A stretch of DNA of 64,000 bases from Callipepla californica brunnescens (lineage: Eukaryota > Chordata > Aves > Galliformes > Odontophoridae), in contig JALIRH010000124.1 in the NCBI GenBank assembly GCA_023055505.1, positions 559,501 through 623,500 on the forward strand, read 5' to 3'. Position numbers and translations under genes: made by a program. Under the pieces are notes generated by a model. It had not been told where the DNA came from, made no database searches, and saw only the letters and a program-made list of their open reading frames with translations. Of the stretch, positions 62,842 to 64,000 are shown one piece after another. Position 1 is the first letter of the stretch. Each line of letters starts with the position of its first letter.

Positions 62842-63929
62842 CTTAGAGTGGTTTGTAGATCGTCCGAAGTCTTGGACACCTCCCACTGGGGTCCTGTGTC
62901 ACGGATTGGTCCTTTCACATGGCTTGCATGGATCCATCTGCGCTCAGCTGTCCGGATGGCTGTTTCTGTTGCTAATAAAACAAGAAAAGGTCCTTCCCAG
63001 CGGGGAGTTAGAGATGACTCTTTCCACGTTTTAATTTAAACCTTGTCTCCTGGACTGATTCCATGTATTGCCATATCTAGCGGAGGCCGTTGGACCACCA
63101 GTCCTTCCATTCTTCATTCATTCCTTCTCTTATTCATTTCAATTCAATATTCCTGTATTTTCTTCTACCTTGGGATGTTCCGATGGGAGTTCTAAATCAT
63201 ATGGCATTCCATATCCCATTTCAAAAGGTGATATTCCAGTCTCTCTTCTTCGTTCTGTTCTTCAGTTAAGTAGTGCCAGTGGCAAACACTTCATCCAAGA
63301 CATCTTGGTTTCAATCATTCCTTTAGTAAGCCGCTTTGGAAGTTCCCCATTCGACCTTTCTACTTTTCCAGAGCTCTGTGGGTGCCATGGGGTGCGATAT
63401 TCCCATTTGGTCCCCATTGGAGCTAAAGCCTCTTACACTGCCTTTAATACAAAGTGAGGGTCTCTAGCTGAATCTGCAACTTCCATGTTCCCATATCTGG
63501 GGATAATATGTTCGAACAATGTCTTGATTACTGTCTGGGCTGTTGCCCTAGCGGTGGGGTAGGCCTCCAGAAAATGTGTTCAATGGGCGATTCTTCCTAA
63601 GAAGTACTTCTATCTTCCAACCCTGGGGAGATCTGTGAAGTCTATCTGCATTTGAGCAAAAGGTCTGACAGCCCATTCCCTTCCTCCCTGTATTTTTTCC
63701 CTCAGTTGTTGTTTCTTTCCTTTCCTCCAAATCATCCAATGATCTACAATTCCTTTGGCTATGCTAGAAATGCCTATACACATCTATTTCATTGTGAATT
63801 GGTCCACCAAGGCCTGAAGCCCGCAATGAGTCTGCTTAGGAAATTCTCATCTTCTCCAAGCTTTAGGGATTACCTCTCTTCCATCAGCTAATAACCATTT
63901 TCCCTCCTTTTCCTCAACCTCCATTTGTC
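62842..63929 (-). pseudogene. pol: Broken retroviral integrase
   Basis: Integrase joins viral DNA to the host genome. On the minus strand the N-terminal zinc-binding region (about 63,730-63,840) is degraded: a His in a QTH context is seen, but the later Cys pair is not. In the catalytic core the first Asp (63,640-63,642, context QIDFTDLP) and the Glu (63,358-63,360, context SSGKVER) are in one frame. The expected second Asp, at 63,466-63,468, is Ala. The second-position-to-Glu spacing is still 35 residues, as in D,D(35)E integrases. In-frame stops lie at 63,610, 63,580, 63,433 and 63,262. A SPFE motif near 63,220 is still in frame. The C-terminal part (KTWKE and WEGPF contexts, 62,981-63,035) lies in another frame after a shift, with a further stop at 63,036. 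A 129-residue open frame on the opposite strand (63,068-63,457) is a shadow. Confidence 0.85.
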
Positions 63930-64000
63930 GGAGCCGCTCTTTTCGCTTCTTCATCAGCAAAATTAGTTCCCCTTATTTCAGCCGACATCGCCCTCTGGTG
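63930..64000 (-). pseudogene. pol: RNase H C-terminal end of retroviral pol (partial)
   Basis: Minus-strand translation around 63,932-63,985 shows an N-x-AD-x-x-AK-x-AA pattern (NFADEEAK as read), which matches the last conserved block of gammaretroviral RNase H, including its C-terminal active-site aspartate. Only this end lies in the window. It leads without a visible boundary into the linker before integrase, as expected for a Pol polyprotein. Confidence 0.7.

Larger units (their letters stand above)
62842..64000 (-). mobile_element. Gammaretrovirus-like (class I) endogenous retrovirus fragment, pol 3' part
   Basis: Read on the minus strand from the right edge, this gives the end of RNase H, then the integrase N-terminal, catalytic and C-terminal parts, in the order of a retroviral pol. 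It runs off the right edge. To the left it stops near the integrase C-terminus. No env, LTR or polypurine tract is visible before the A-rich tract at 62,798-62,827. In-frame stops and at least one frameshift show an old, inactive copy. CpG is sparse here (12 in 62,881-63,480, counted by eye). The family assignment rests on motif recognition, not a search. Confidence 0.85.

Noticed and set aside
63068..63457. 129-residue plus-strand frame
   Set aside because: It lies antisense to the integrase remnant, whose motifs explain the sequence.

Overview
The window is almost entirely non-coding and looks like vertebrate subtelomeric or pericentromeric DNA. Two things point to a vertebrate, probably an amniote: a block of degenerate CCCTAA-type telomeric repeats, and a decayed gammaretrovirus-like (class I) endogenous retrovirus on the right edge. 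I cannot name the species and I do not recognise the satellite family. I see no intact protein-coding gene, RNA gene, CRISPR array or prokaryotic feature.

Layout. (1) Positions 1-61,211 are one uninterrupted tandem array of about 103.7 monomers of about 590 bp (584-592), all in one orientation. Monomers fall into an A class and a B class that alternate as about 1,181-bp A-B dimers. A third type, C, has an A-like head and a B-like tail and starts every higher-order block. The commonest block is an 11-mer of 6,493 bp (C A1 B1 A2 B2 A1 B1 A1 B1 A3 B1). Blocks begin at 1, 6494, 10630, 13578, 20071, 24207, 27155, 33648, 40141, 47814, 54307 and 59622, and hold 11, 7, 5, 11, 7, 5, 11, 11, 13, 11, 9 and about 2.7 monomers. 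Length changes are always whole A-B dimers. Above the blocks lie two larger repeats: 13,577 bp (11+7+5 blocks) on the left and 14,166 bp (11+13 blocks) on the right. The second carries shared private variants, so it duplicated recently.

(2) The last three monomers (59,622-61,211) are more diverged and the array breaks off inside a B monomer. (3) Positions 61,212-62,640 are C/A-rich, G-poor degenerate telomere-like sequence with the C-rich strand on +, and contain their own longer duplicated modules. (4) Positions 62,641-62,841 are AT-rich with an A/CAAAA tract. (5) Positions 62,842-64,000 carry, on the minus strand, the end of a retroviral RNase H and a broken integrase of an old endogenous retrovirus that continues off the right edge.

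The interest of the window is structural: nested higher-order repeats whose unequal-crossover junctions can be placed to within tens of bases, a chimeric monomer that sets block phase, CpG content that is not depleted in the satellite, and recurring short motifs (CACGTG; paired A-box/B-box-like elements). No function is demonstrated by the sequence. The many short open frames in the array are by-products of the repeat and are not annotated as genes.
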